Under the pieces are notes generated by a model, which saw nothing but the letters and a program-made list of their open reading frames with translations, did not search any database and was not told the origin of the DNA. 64,000 nt of DNA, taken from NCBI GenBank assembly GCA_020746835.1, contig JAGPNK010000006.1, positions 1,364,001-1,428,000 on the forward strand, given 5' to 3'. The stretch comes from Stachybotrys elegans (Eukaryota; Ascomycota; Sordariomycetes; Hypocreales; Stachybotryaceae). Positions 46,739 to 58,550 of the stretch are shown here, piece by piece. The stretch's first letter is position 1; each line of letters opens with the position of its first letter. The position numbers and the translations under genes are program-made.

Positions 46739-47887
46739 CAGCATTACCTCCACGGAAACGGCTCCACGTGGCTGCAACAGCACTTAACGATCTCGTGTCT
46801 TACTGTTCCGCGGCGACCTTACATTTTCCACTTGGCCGCATTTTCCCGATTCTTCCGACTCTCACTTTAGCGAGGCGCATACGCATTCACATCCATATAC
46901 ACTCCATCATTGTCCGCTTGATACCCAGACACCGAAATATTAGCGAGGGAAATGCATTTCGATATACGGTTGGCAAGAAAGTTTTACAACATGACACAAC
47001 TTGTTCTATCCTCTTCTGTCGTCGATTTACCTTCTTACCACCCTCGCCCTCCGATACATCTTGTCCATATTGTGGAGGGTGCTGGTGGTCTCTTCATTAC
47101 TGCACATACCTGTAACTTCCACTCTCCTTGCCTACCATCTACCTCCCCAATCATACCTACGTGGGGAGGTGATACCCCTCCAGCCGTCGCGTTCTTGACC
47201 TTTTCTTCTGTCCTCTTCTTTACTATACCTGTTCAGGATGGATGCTTATGAACCTCTGACGCAAAGGTATTCTTATTATAATCTAGACGGCGATATCCCC
47301 CTTCTGATTTCTTTGTGCTTTTTTCTGCATCTCCAAATACCCCAGTCATGTTGCACTACATGTTTTATTCATTCTGGAGTCGAAGGACATAGTTAGCGCA
47401 ATAACACCATCACGACTTGACGCCGATAGAAACGCATCCCATACTGCTTGCCTGTGACTTATTATTGATGAAAGTTGCCACGTATTGGGGGGGGGGGGGG
47501 GACTTTTGTGCTTCACAGGAGTCACAAACGACGCATGACGGATCACTGAAAACACCATTTACACACACAACCACGCATGTTTAAGGTTTGAGGGCAACGG
47601 TTATTTTATTTTTTTCTTCCTTTCCCAATTGCTTAGAATGGCAGCATACGTCCTTGCATCGAGCATCTGGCAGCCAGGGCGGGATAACGGTCAAGTCCAT
47701 CCCCATCGGGACACAGGGCTTTCCCTCCACCCAGAAGAGTCGAGTATCTTTCCCTCATAAGTGCCACCAACTTTTCACCCAGGTCCAGATGAAACCAGCA
47801 AGCCAAGGAGAAAACGCCGAACCGTGACCAACCCTCCGCGCCCCGTTACCATGCACCAGAGAGGCGACTTTGCCTGGAATTCTCCGT
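46739..47887. other. Convergent 3' intergenic region (LTE1 / RPS0)
   Basis: 1.15 kb without a supported gene. It carries a G15 run at 47487-47501. The first 500 bp after LTE1 are pyrimidine-rich and probably 3' UTR. Confidence 0.6.
47487..47501. repeat. G15 homopolymer
   Basis: An uninterrupted run of 15 G on the + strand in a convergent 3' region. The exact length is prone to sequencing error. Confidence 0.85.
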
Positions 47888-48894
47888 CTACCACTGGGAC
47901 TCCTTGGCGGGCTCGTTGGCCCCCCACTCGGTGTTGGGAGCGGCAGCACCCCACTCCTCGCCGGCAGCGCCGTCCCAGCCAGTGGTGGCGGTGGCAGCAG
48001 CGAAGCCGGGGGCGGGAGCCTCCCAGTCACCACCGGTGGCCTGGAAGCCGGACTCAATGGCGACGGGGCCCTCCTCCTCGACACCGGGGAGCTTCTCCTC
48101 CTCGACCTTGTCCTCAGCCTCGGCCTCAGGGTCACGGTCTGCAAGCGGTTAGTGGACCGAGAAGCCCAAGCAGCGGGGGGCAAGATTCAACATACAGAAG
48201 TACAGATCGGGCATGACGTCCCAGGGGGTCTCGCGGTTGTAGATGGTGCCGCGGAGGCGGAGGACCTCACGGGCGAGCAGCCACCAGACGGTACCGATGG
48301 CGTTGCGACCCTTGTTGTTGGTGGGGATGGCAACGTCGACGTACTCGGTGGGAGAGTCGGTATCAGCCAGGGCAATGACGGGGATGTTGACGTAGCTGGC
48401 CTCCTTGATAGCCTGGGCGTCGGTGCGGGGGTCGGTGACAATGATCAGGCGGGGCTCCTTGAAGGACTTGGTGATGTAGTTGGTGAAGCTACCGGGGGTG
48501 AAGCGACCGGCAATGGGAGCGGCACCGGTGTGCGAGGCGAACTTGAGGACGGCACGCTGACCGTAGGGACGGGCAGAGATAACGCAAATGTCGGCGGGGT
48601 TGTCAATGGCGACAATGATGCGGGCAGCAAGGACAATCTTCTCCCTGCACGCGCACAAAAAATGATTAGCTCAGGCGCATTCCTGGAGGCTTCCAATCTC
48701 TCCCATCTCTCGCCTCAAACGTACCAGGTCTTGCCGATGTTGATGACGTTGACACCGTCGGCGCGAGTCTTCCACAGGTAAGGCTCCATGTGAGTCTGGA
48801 GGTTCTTGCTTCCCAGGTGGCACTGGGCAGCCAGGAGCATCTCAATGTCCTGGCTGGTGGCGTTGAAAACCGACGGCAGGTTGGCGGGGGCCAT
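47888..48894 (-). CDS. rps0: 40S ribosomal protein S0 (uS2)
   Basis: Exons 48894-48725, 48644-48196 and 48138-47888 give 289 aa. The sequence follows the eukaryotic uS2/laminin-receptor family closely: [30 protein letters not shown] start, a [21 protein letters not shown] splice-spanning block, [33 protein letters not shown], and [20 protein letters not shown]. The C-terminal ~75 residues are acidic and Trp-containing (GDWEAP, TTGWDG, EEWGA, TEWGA), the usual uS2 tail with several EW/GW motifs. It is a structural protein of the small subunit needed for 40S maturation. Both introns restore the family alignment; without them the frame ends in unrelated sequence. It is divergent from the mitochondrial ribosomal gene MRPS28. 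Confidence 0.97.
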
Positions 48895-49231
48895 CTTGTC
48901 TGATTTCTTCCGTTGGGGGAGGAGGTGGTGGGTGAAGAAATGCGGAAGAGTGTTGGAGACGTGAAGGTCGACGGAGTTTCGCAAGAAAAGTTCGCGACAC
49001 TCTTTGGAAATTCATCAAAAGTGTGTGGGTTGAGAGCCCTGAAGCCACTAGTCTGATATAGGGCTAGCGTAAACACTGCTGCAACTCACGTCTGAGGCAG
49101 AGACACGTGATATATACGCTAGGCCTCTTTTGTAAGAAAGACTTGAAGTGGGTCGGAGCCTCCCGAGTCTTGGGGAAATTTTGAGATATCGTATGCCAGC
49201 TCCTTGACAAGACCTAGGAAACGCCGTCACC
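48895..49231. promoter_or_regulatory. Divergent promoter, RPS0 (-) and MRPS28 (+)
   Basis: 337 bp serve a cytosolic and a mitochondrial ribosomal protein gene. Candidate elements on the way: ATAGGGCTAG at 49058-49067 (AGCCCTA on the RPS0 strand, Tbf1-like), CACGTGA at 49104-49110 followed by TATATA, and GGGGAAATTTTGAG at 49172-49185, which recurs almost unchanged in the VMA6/NOP58 promoter. Confidence 0.5.
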
Positions 49232-50245
49232 ATGCCTCCCAGACTGCCGGCGCTGCAGCGCCTAGGATCTTCTAACCGTGAGTCCAAAGATACCACTCTC
49301 GACGTAATTGATGGCTAAGACAGCTCACCAGTGTGCCTCGGATCCGCCACGAGATCTGCCCCCAACTTCCTCCCCATCGTCCAGACGGCCAACCTTTCCC
49401 AGCGCGAAAAGGAGCGCAAGGCTAAAGGCCAGAGGGACCCATACCGATATGCTCAAGCACAGCAGCGCAGGAATGCCAACCTGAAGCGGCAGGAAGAGCT
49501 GCAGAAGGCCAAGGCCGATACCTGGGGAGACCCCATCTGGGGCAAGTCGAGCGCCTTTGTCGAGTCCTTTGATAAGGTCGGGACCGCCGAGGGCGAGCCG
49601 CCGGTCGTGGGCGGCATCAACCTCGCCAAGGCCGGCGAGCGGCTGCCCGCGGAGACGCACGTGCTGAGGAACCACTACGTGACGGATGCCGAGCTCGAGA
49701 GCGCCATTCAGCAGGGCTTCGACATGACCAAGCCGGTAGCAAGCATGTTCCAGTCGCAGTCGGACCCGGCCACCGAGGCCGAGCGTGTCGATCAGCACAA
49801 GAAGGACCACCAGCGGGCGGTGGAGGTGCTCAAGCGCATCACGGCCCTCGAGAACGGCAGCGCGGCTGACCGACGCCGGGTCAACGTGCAGCGCGTCATC
49901 GACGAGCTGGGCCGCCACCGCACCGACAAGTACCTCAAGCCCAAGCCCAAGTCCATCCACGCCAGCACGGATCCCGTGCCCATCCGCGCCGGCCCGGACA
50001 CGGGCAGCTCCGAGGTCCAGATCGGCATCCTGACCGCCAAGATTCGCGGCCTCGCGCACGCGCTCCAGGGACACCGCGCCTACAAGGACAAGCACAACAG
50101 GCGGAACCTGCGGCTGCTGCTGCACCGCCGCCAGAAGCTGTTGAGGTACATGGAGCGCAAGGAGAGGGGTGGCGAGAGGTGGACCAACATGCTCGAGAAG
50201 CTGGGCTTGACCCCTGCAACCTGGAAGGGCCAGATCGAGATGTAA
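49232..50245 (+). CDS. mrps28: Mitochondrial 37S ribosomal protein uS15m (Mrps28)
   Basis: Exons 49232-49277 and 49332-50245 give 319 aa. The N-terminus is basic with few acids (MPPRLPALQRLGSSN), a plausible mitochondrial presequence. A long charged region follows, then the S15 domain at about residues 240-310 (GSSEVQIGILTAKI, LQGHRAYKDKHNRRNLRLLLHRRQKLLRYMER). The bacterial uS15 hallmarks (SxExQ, HxxDxxxRRxLxxLVxxRRxLLxYL) are clearly echoed. It binds 12S-type rRNA early in small-subunit assembly. The ORF upstream of 49331 lacks an ATG, so the 46-nt first exon, which has strong Kozak context (caccATG), is needed. It is divergent from RPS0 and convergent with VMA6. Confidence 0.93.
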
Positions 50246-50525
50246 GAGGGGGAGGGGAAAGTGAACGTAGCCCCGGCATGAGTATGTACAATGCTGCTGC
50301 TGTTGTAGGAATAATTTGTTTCTTGTTTCTATGTACAATATCAAAGTCATGAGAAGGCGGACTGATTTTTATCACATCACACTCCCGCCGCTTACGCCGT
50401 GTTGGGCTCTAAGTCCATTCCGTGCAATTACGAGCTTGTGATGGGGGTTGCTATACTACAGATTGCTGGGAATAAAAAGAGAAAGAGACGAGAACCGGAA
50501 ATAGAAAAAAGAAACATGGTCTTCT

Positions 50526-51797
50526 TTAAAACACGCTGATGAAGTTGCCGATGCGGTCCTTCTGATTTTGGGCTATGCATTCAGCAATCCAGGTGATGTT
50601 GCGGATTTCCTGTCTCTGCGTTAGCAATGATGTGGCACTGATGACGGAATTACGGATGCTTACCTGCTCCCTCAGCTTGACCCACGCATAGACAATGGCG
50701 TAGGTGAACTGCCTTGTGAATGCATTCTTGGAAATCTCCATCTCCTTCTGGTAAAACATATCTTCAAGGGTCTTACCATCAGCAGAGCCACCGCCCATGT
50801 TTCCAGGGCCAGAGGGGCCGCCGCCGACGGAGACTGCATCGAAGAAGGTCTTGTAGTCGTGGACGCCATCGACGGCGAGACGGACGCCATCGGGGTCGTC
50901 TGCGCGCGAGAGCATCAGGGTACCCTCAGGGTACAGCTTGCCGAAGTTGGGGTACAGCTTCTTACGGTCCGCCTTGGACAGCTCGGTACCGAAGGAGTTG
51001 AGTGTGATGTTGATGGCTCGTCGGTCAGCCTCAAACTCGAGAATCTCCGACATGACCTCGGCGGTGGGTGTTCCGGCCATGTCCGGGTGGGTGTTGACGA
51101 AGTTGTAGAAGTCCTCGAGGTAGTTCTTGTACAGGGTGTTTCGCACAATCTCAATGTTGAGCTCGTCGAGGTCCTGGTGGGTAAGGCTGCCCTTGAAGTA
51201 GGGCGCGAGCGGCGTCTCGATGAGGACGCTGTTGTAGAGCTCCTCGATGTTGGTGGCGACGCACAGGACGGGCATCGTCTCGAACCAGCCGAGAGGGTGG
51301 CATCGGTCCAGCAGCTCGCGGGTGTCTCGCTCGTGCAGCGTTCCGGTGATGAGGAGAGCGACGTTGTCAATCATGTAGCCGTAGGTGACGTAGTCCATGA
51401 AGGTGGCGAGGGATCCGACGGCATTGGCACGCACATAGCGGAACTCGGAGATGAGCTTATCGGTCGTCTTGGAGGCGAGGCTCGATGTGGATGGGTTAGG
51501 AGGCAGCGATGCGAGGAAGTCGCCATAGGCAGGGCCCAGCTGAAGCTTGAGATCTGGATGCGTCGTCAGTTTGACTGCTGGTGGCGGCAGGGCAGGGTCC
51601 AAGGCAACACGGACCGTCAATCGTCTCGCACTGTGTCAGGTTGTTGTAGGCAGAGCTCGTGAGCAGGCCATTTCGATAGCCTCGGACAATGCCCTCGACG
51701 TAGCTGAAGAAGAGTATGCTGCGTTAGTTGCGCTGCCAGCTGCCATATCTGGGTCGACCACTAACCCATTGTTGACGTTGAACAATAAGCCCTCCAT
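50526..51797 (-). CDS. vma6: V-type H+-ATPase subunit d (Vma6)
   Basis: Exons 51797-51766 (32 nt), 51703-51615, 51553-50664 and 50609-50526 give 364 aa. Splicing yields [29 protein letters not shown] N-terminus, then [15 protein letters not shown], the diagnostic start of subunit d, and later [62 protein letters not shown], and the end in IGNFISVF. Subunit d couples the V1 rotor to the Vo proteolipid ring in the vacuolar proton pump. Length and ends match the family exactly. The third intron donor is GTAAGC with CAG acceptor. The start lies 533 bp from the divergent NOP58 start, so the two genes probably share a promoter region. Confidence 0.96.
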
Positions 51798-52330
51798 CGT
51801 TATTGACTGCGCTCTCAATGTCTATTCAAAAAGAATAGAGGCGGGTAGAATGAACGGGGCGTCGCTCGGGTCGTTAAATGCGAGGGGTGCGCTGTGAGAG
51901 GATCGAGGATGAACAAGGCCGATTCTTGATTCTGCAACCAGCCTCTATCGTTCGTAGTCTTGCGTCTCCACGACATCAGTCCAACCAAGGCCTCCGCTGA
52001 CGTTCCCCTGCCTGCAGGTACCTCGCACGTGAGTGGTGAAGGCCGAGCCGGATCATCTGTGTCTCCGACGTACATGAGGCCCCACCCTTTTTTTCTGCCA
52101 TTTTTCTGTAAGCCCGCGTTTGGGTGTGCGGTGGTGGTCTTGGACCAAATTTTTTGAGTGGAGACGAAGAGTTTAGAGCTTCGTCTCTGAAAATTTCCCC
52201 CAAAAACTTCTTCCAACACCCACGATCGCACCTTCTCTGCACACATCACGACCGGCAATTGGGTCCCGCAAAGAAGCAACCACCCAATCCAATCGTGCAG
52301 GAACGCTCGAGAGAGCCCGAGTCTTTCAAA
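51798..52330. promoter_or_regulatory. Divergent promoter, VMA6 (-) and NOP58 (+)
   Basis: 533 bp without a gene. Two AT-core elements face NOP58: AAATTTTTTGAG at 52147-52158, and CTGAAAATTTCCCC at 52187-52200, which resembles the yeast RRPE (TGAAAATTT) and on the minus strand reads GGGGAAATTTTCAG. They lie 130-185 bp upstream of the NOP58 ATG. Confidence 0.45.
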
Positions 52331-54265
52331 ATGTCTTCTCTCTACGTTCTTCACGAGTCGGCCGCCGGGTAAGTCTGGGCATCCTCCATCCCTTGGCTCT
52401 ACCAATGCAGCCAGAAGTCATAGGCCGCCACCCTGCTAACAATTGCGCACAGCTATGGCCTCTTCAAGGCGACTGACAAGAAGATGCTCAAGGATGGCTC
52501 CCGAGCCGCCGACTTTGAGAAGCCCGAGAAGCTGGTTGACATGTAAGAGAGGGGATCCAATTCGACGTCTTGCGACGCGAAAAAAAAAAAGGTCTAACCT
52601 GAAAATTTTAGGCTTAAGCTGAAGAAGTTCACCAAGTTCGACAGTGCTGCCCAGGCACTCGAGGAGGCGGTCTCCCTCAAGGACGGACAGGTTCCCGAGA
52701 TCCTGAAGGCGATTCTCGAGTCCATCAAGTCGGAGAAGAAGGCTACTGTCGCCGTCGCCGACGTCAAGCTCGGTACCGCTATCTCCCAGCTGCCCGACCT
52801 TGACCTCGGCGCCATTGCTGGCAACCAGACCCTGGATCTCTTCCGAGGCATTCGAGAGCACATCCCGTCTTTGATTCCTGGTCTCGAGCAGGAGACCCTC
52901 GACCGCATGGCTCTGGGTCTGTCCCACTCCATGGCCCGACACCACATGAAGTTCTCCGTGGACAAGGTCGATTCCATGATCATCCAGGCCGTCAGACTTC
53001 TTGACGACATGGACAAGGAGCTCAACCTGTACGCCATGCGCACCAAGGAGTGGTACGGCTGGCACTTCCCCGAGATGGCCAAGCTTCTGAATGACAACTT
53101 GGCTTTCGCCCGCGTCGTTCAGGCTGGTGGTCCCCGATCCCAGCTCGTCGATACCGACCTGTCGGAAATACTCTCCAGCGACACCGAGGCTGCCATCAAA
53201 GCCGCCGCCGGTATCAGCATGGGCACGGAGATCACTGAGCGGGATCTGGAGAACGTTCAGCTCATGGCTGCTCAGGTCATCGCCGTCACCGAGTACCGTG
53301 CAGAGCTTCAGTCCTACCTTGAAACCCGCATGCGCGCCATCGCCCCTAACGTGACTGCCCTCGTTGGCTTCATGGTTGCCGCCAGGCTGATTGCCCACAC
53401 CGGCTCTCTCATCGGCCTCGCCAAGTCCCCTGGTTCTACCATCCAGGTTCTTGGTGCTGAGAAGGCTCTCTTCCGCGCTCTCAAGACCAAGCACGACACT
53501 CCCAAGTATGGTCTTATCTACCACACTTCCTTGATCGGTCAGACTACCGGTCGCAACAAGGGAAAGATTGCTCGTATGCTGGCCGCCAAGGCTGCTCTCA
53601 GTCTGCGTGTCGATGCCCTCGGTGACGAGGAGGTCGACGACGCCAAGGACGACGAGGAGCGCGCTGTTCTCGGTCTGACCAGCCGCATCAAGCTCGAGAA
53701 CCGCATTCGTAAGCTCGAGGGCAAGCCCCTATTGGCCAAGGGAACCAACGTCACCCCTTCGGGCGATATTGTCGCACCCGGCGCCTTTTCCCTGAAGGAG
53801 ACCCGCCAGTACAACACGGAGGCTGATGGCGTGAACGGTGACTCTGAGCCCAAGGACAAGAAGAAGAAGGAGAAGAAGTCCAAGAAGTCCAAGAGCGAAG
53901 AGGAGGATGAGGACATGGAAGATGCTGACGATGTGGAAGTCGCCGCTACTCCTGCAAAGTCCACCAAGTTCTCCGAAGCCGATTTCGAGAAGTTCGCCGA
54001 CACCCTGGGCATCTCAGCCAAGAAGCTGAAGAAGAAGTACGAGAAGGGACAGGTCATCATCGAGAACGGAACGCCCAAGGTCGTCAGCAAGAAGGATCTC
54101 AAGGCAGACGAGAATGACACTCCCTCCAAGAAGACCTCTGCCCCTGCCGAGCCCGCTTCGGAAGGCAAGAAGAAGAAGCGCAAGCACGAGGACGACGAGG
54201 GTGAGACCGAGTCCAAGAAGGAGAAGAAACAGAAGAAGAAGAAGCGCCAGTCTCTCGATGCATAG
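52331..54265 (+). CDS. nop58: Nucleolar protein Nop58 (box C/D snoRNP core)
   Basis: Exons 52331-52368, 52453-52542 and 52612-54265 give 593 aa. MSSLYVLHESAAGYGLFKA opens the NOP5 N-terminal domain. The coiled-coil/Nop region includes GLSHSMARHHMKFSVDKVDSMI, RTKEWYGWHFPE, and the Nop domain APNVTALVGFMVAARLIAHTGSL followed by PGSTIQVLGAEKALFRALK and TPKYGLIYHTSLIGQ, which contact box C/D RNA and 15.5K/Snu13. The C-terminus (~430-593) carries KKE/KKD repeats as in yeast Nop58. The protein organises 2'-O-methylation guide snoRNPs and U3 for pre-rRNA processing. The start is at the first ATG with AAAATGTC context. Introns of 84 and 69 nt interrupt the first ~45 codons. Confidence 0.97.
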
Positions 54266-55508
54266 GATCATCGAAAGAGGAGATGGTCCGCAAGAAACGA
54301 CAAATCTGATTGGATTTCCTTTCGCTGAACTTACCTTGCATACGAACCATCTGCGATACTACAACACTGGATCGACCAAACTAAAAAAAAGAAAGATGGA
54401 CAAGCCTTGCATACTATCCAGGCGTCGGATAAGCCAGGATGCTTGTATATTTGATACCTGAGTTCTTTGAGAGATTCTTCTTCACTACTCGTCGTCTTCC
54501 AAAAAAGAAACCATCCCCAGTTCTGGGGATGGTGGCGTTCAGGCAGGGGGCATTGGACTGGCGTGGCAGGTTTGAATTTGCCTTGTTTCTCTATTTTATC
54601 CTTTTTTCATCAATCGACATGTATCTTGCATTTCCCTTGCTACATTTTGTCCCATTTCCATGTTGTTTCTTTTCACCGTATCTCTTACGAGATTGACTGA
54701 ATGAACGACAAGGCTATTTAAAAGCCCATGGATATCTAGAGACAAGACGTCATGACAGCTATGGCCTGCAATTCGAGGCATGGGTGGTCCATGCCTCGAT
54801 GCCCAGCCATGTAGATGTTAATTGAAATGCTTTGAATGTTCACAGGACCTTGATATTCGGCTGACCAAGTGCTGTAGCGAATGAAATGTTCAACCTCAAG
54901 AGGTTAACGCTTCCTCTTGGGGTTCCGTCGGCCGCTATCTCACTACGAGCGACTCGGTGAGGAAGCTTCATCCAGTAGGGTAATTAGGTAGCTTAGAATT
55001 TACTACGTTACATTGACTAGTAAACGAGCGAGGGGTATCTTGGTGTCATGATGTGGAAGGCAAATCTCGTCATTCCCCCTCTCCTCAACCATGGAGCACA
55101 CCGCCGCGTTGACGTCGGTCCCTCCCCCTTCCCCCAAGCCCCGAGATACCCTTCCACAATAGAACAAATACAATGCGAGGATCCTGCCAATGGCAGAACA
55201 CACGCTGGTATAATAACGTCAAGTGATGCTCATCCCGAAGGAAACGCCTTGCCTCGAGAGGTGCGGCCTCCGAATCCGGAATGAAAAATGACTTGAGGGG
55301 TATTGAAAGCGTAACGAATCGAGTACAGTGCGAGCAGCATAACAAAAGCCAGACGCAATAAAGGACAGGACAAATCTGGGCAAAGATGAGTCTGAGACTG
55401 GGGCCAGTGTCGAAGCGATCGAATACGAGACCAGATCACGTTGACCAAGCTGCTAGATCAGAAAGCCAAAGCGTCAGCACAACAAGGTCATGTCACGTGG
55501 ATGTGCCC
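54266..55508. other. Convergent 3' intergenic region
   Basis: 1.24 kb between NOP58 (+) and the stomatin-family gene (-) with only short frames. I see no tRNA or other gene. Much of it is probably 3' UTR. Confidence 0.55.
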
Positions 55509-56751
55509 TTAGATGTTTTCGATGATCCGGGCATTGATAGCTTGATGAAACCCGTCCTGACCTCCAAAATCACCGGACTCGGCGTTGTTGCTGCCGCTGC
55601 CATAGGGCCCAGCGCCACCAGTGTTGTTGGGCTGGAGGGCGGCGCTGAGGGCTGAGGAGCCGCCCATGGCCTGCGGGGCGCCGGGCAGGAAGATGACCTT
55701 GCTGTTGGCCGACTTGGCCATGGCTTGCATGGCCTCGAGGTAGCGGATCTGCATGGCGGGGGCAGAGCTGAGGATGTCGGCGGCCTGGCGCATGAGCTTG
55801 GCGGATTCGACCTGGGAGATGGACAAGTCAGTATCAAGCATTGAAAGCAGATGCGAATGCGAATGTTGGTTATTTTGGTGGCGCTTCTTACCTCTGCCTT
55901 GGCGGCAATAATCTTGCTCTCGCCGATGCGCTTGCTCTGGGCAGCCATAGAAAGCGCCTCCTGCAGTTCCTGGCTGAAGATGATGTCCTTGATGAGCATG
56001 CTCTCGACCTGGACACCCCATCCGGCGGCGACGTCCTCGATGATCTCGCCAATGGACTGGGCGACCTCTTCGCGACGCTCAATGACGTCCTGGAGGACGC
56101 GGGCGCCGACGACGTGGCGCAGAGTCGTCTGGGTACGCTCCAGCAGGGCCTGTCGGACGTTGGAGATGCCAAAGGCGGCGCGGGCGGGGTTGACGATGTG
56201 GTAGTAGATGACCGAGGTCAGGCGCAGGGTGACATTGTCCTTGGTGATGCAGGTCTGCTCGGGGACCTCTGCGGTCTGGATCTTGACGTCGATGTGGATG
56301 AGGTGCTCACTGAGAGGGTTGATCCACTCGAGACCGGGGTCGACGGCCTTGTAGAAGCGGCCGAACTTGGTGACGAGCCCGACGTTGCCCTGCTGGACTC
56401 TCCTGTAGGGGTTGGGGCAGCAGATGCAGACGGGGATGGCGCCCATGGTTCCAATGATGTTACCGACGGCATTGACTGGGAGGGAAGCGATTGTGTTAGT
56501 GAGTGTCGGGTGGTGATCTATTCATCAGCTGTTGCAAACATACCCATGCCACCATACCAGCCATGCGCGCCTACATCCTCGGTGACGACGGTGGCATAGG
56601 AGCGCTGGAGATCCTCCTGGGTGGGAGGCTGGACGCTCATCTTGTTCTGGGTCTGGAAGCCGCCGCTGGAGGGCTCGGTGACAGAGTGCCCAGCAGAGCG
56701 CTCCGGGTCGTAGGCGGGAGCCTTGGAGGTGCTGCCGTTGGTGGGGTCCAT
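55509..56751 (-). CDS. Stomatin-family SPFH/band-7 membrane protein
   Basis: Exons 56751-56544, 56475-55892 and 55811-55509 give 364 aa. The N-terminal ~70 residues are polar. A short hydrophobic hairpin with CICCPNPYRRVQQG follows; its cysteines are candidates for palmitoylation as in stomatin. The SPFH domain covers roughly residues 90-265 (NVGLVTKFGRFYKAVDPGLEWINP, VIYYHIVNPARAAFGI, RHVVGARVLQDVIERREEVAQ, IKDIIFSQELQEALSMAAQSKR). The end is Gly/Ser/Asn-rich. Stomatins oligomerise at sterol-rich membranes and modulate channels and transporters; the partner here is unknown. It could act at the plasma membrane or, like slipin-2, in mitochondria, but no clear presequence is seen. The last splice (AKAE|VESAKLMRQ) preserves the long helix. 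Confidence 0.92.
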
Positions 56752-58550
56752 CTCGGAGCGGTAGGCGGATATGGGAGAAAGGATGTTGTCTGAGAGAGAA
56801 AGTGTTGTGTATGTATGTATGTAATTTGCTGATCCACCTGCTTGCTGCTGTTGTATCACTTTGCGGGGTGTTGGAGAAGAACACAAATGTTGGAGTGGGG
56901 GAGAGGGCGGCAGGGTGTCTTAATATAGGTAAATAGGTTGGTTTGTTCCGTGCTTGCCCAGGCGATTCAGAACAGGGAGCGGGAGGGACTTTGGCAAGGG
57001 GGGTTAATAGGATGGAGGTTAAGTTGTTCATTAAGGTTCTAGTTCTGCATCGTCACTCAACGAACAGGTGGATGGACCTTTGGAAGGTGGGAATAAGCCG
57101 GGGCCCCTAGAAATGGTGGTGCGGGCAATGGGCAATGGGCAATGGCAATGAGGCGGAGCAGCTGGGAAGGAAGGCCCAACGAGGCTGCCAAGCCGTGCCG
57201 CGATATTACGGGCCTTGGCTGGGGTAAAGTGCTGTCAGAGAGTCTGCAGCAAATGGTGTGATGCACATCTAATGTAGACCACCTATTAAGCTGCTACCTA
57301 TACGCAGCAAAATCCATTACTGTATTTGTGTACATACATTCTCAATTCCCGACCAAAAAATAATAGAGGATAATCGGGAGGAACATGTGCCGAACGGGTG
57401 CGTCATCATTGGGTAATAGCATCGGGTCGTTGTTCTTTCCTGGCTGCCTGGGCTTCTTTGCCTCGCGTCCTGCCTGTGCGGGGAGAGCTCAGCTAAGGTA
57501 GATTTTGGTCACATGGGGGTTGCTGGGCCAGTGCCCCGATCGATATACGATGGATGCGAGAGCTCTTTTCGGCCCCCATCATCGTCAGCAGCCAGCAGGC
57601 ATCACCATACACAGCCATCCAAAGTCAGCAATCGTCGCCGCTAGTACCTGCGCTTACCGTCGACCGAACATGGTAGCATCTACAGCACAGACTACCATCA
57701 TGGCTGGCTGCTTCGTCTTTCTGTCTTCTGTCTTCTCCTCCCCGGCTAACACGGCTCACGCACCACACCACCCTGCCCCCCGTCCGTTACCTGCCCGCAT
57801 ATTTCGTCCTTCGAATACCGAATAGAGTATCCGGATCATCAGACCACCAATGGCCGGGTGGCGATGCGCACTGGATGAGGGGCCATTGCCCAATTGCCGT
57901 CGCTTCCATACCATCCATACCATCTTTCATCCAGCACAGCCCTTCGACCCCTCTCTTGTCCCCATTCTCGGGCACAAAAAACGTGGGAAACGTGACCGAT
58001 GTATTATCTCGAGCGGCCAAGGTCTTGTGGTCGCTTCGTTTGCTTCACCAAGAGAGCTTGGTATTTGCTCGCCTGCTCATCAGTAGCAACTTCACAGCTT
58101 CCAAGACGACCAAAGAACAATCTTCTGTGTGGAGAAAGCAGGTCACAGATCCCACCCACCTCACCTCACCTTACCCACGACAGCACGACCCTGGCGCAGG
58201 GATCCACACAAGTTCTTCTTGCTGCTTTCGAGAGTCTTGGCAAGCCTCCCAAGTTTCCGTCAATACTGGACCCATGCATTCAATATCCAAAACTTGTGAC
58301 TATGGAATTCATGGCACCGCCCCATGTATCAAGGGAAAGGCGTGAGCGGGTTGTCCCAAACAATATTGCGGCTCATCTGGCTCGATATGTCCTAATTGAC
58401 CTCTAAGCCACGCTCCTCGTTAGCCAGAACGGGAAGTACAAGCACTAATCAATAGCAGGTGTCTTACTTGGGCTACCTGATGGATCCTTCTTCTTCTGAT
58501 ATCCCTCCTTTTGTCTATTCATTGTTACGCTGTATTGCATATTTCGTACA
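56752..58550. other. Intergenic region upstream of the stomatin gene
   Basis: 1.8 kb between the stomatin-family start and the APC10 stop (both minus strand). It contains frames of up to 156 codons on the + strand without recognisable composition or conserved motifs, so no gene is called. A GTAT repeat near 56806-56822 lies in the 5' leader of the stomatin gene. Confidence 0.5.

Noticed and set aside
49325..50350. 341-codon frame antisense to MRPS28
   Set aside because: Leu/Gly/Arg-rich shadow frame over a well-supported S15-domain gene.
52436..53524. 362-codon frame antisense to NOP58
   Set aside because: Shadow of a strongly biased highly expressed gene; it crosses the NOP58 introns without support of its own.
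57875..58406. Overlapping 156- and 135-codon frames upstream of the stomatin gene
   Set aside because: Two frames over the same DNA, both with Ser/His-rich spacer-like translations and no family resemblance or splice partners.
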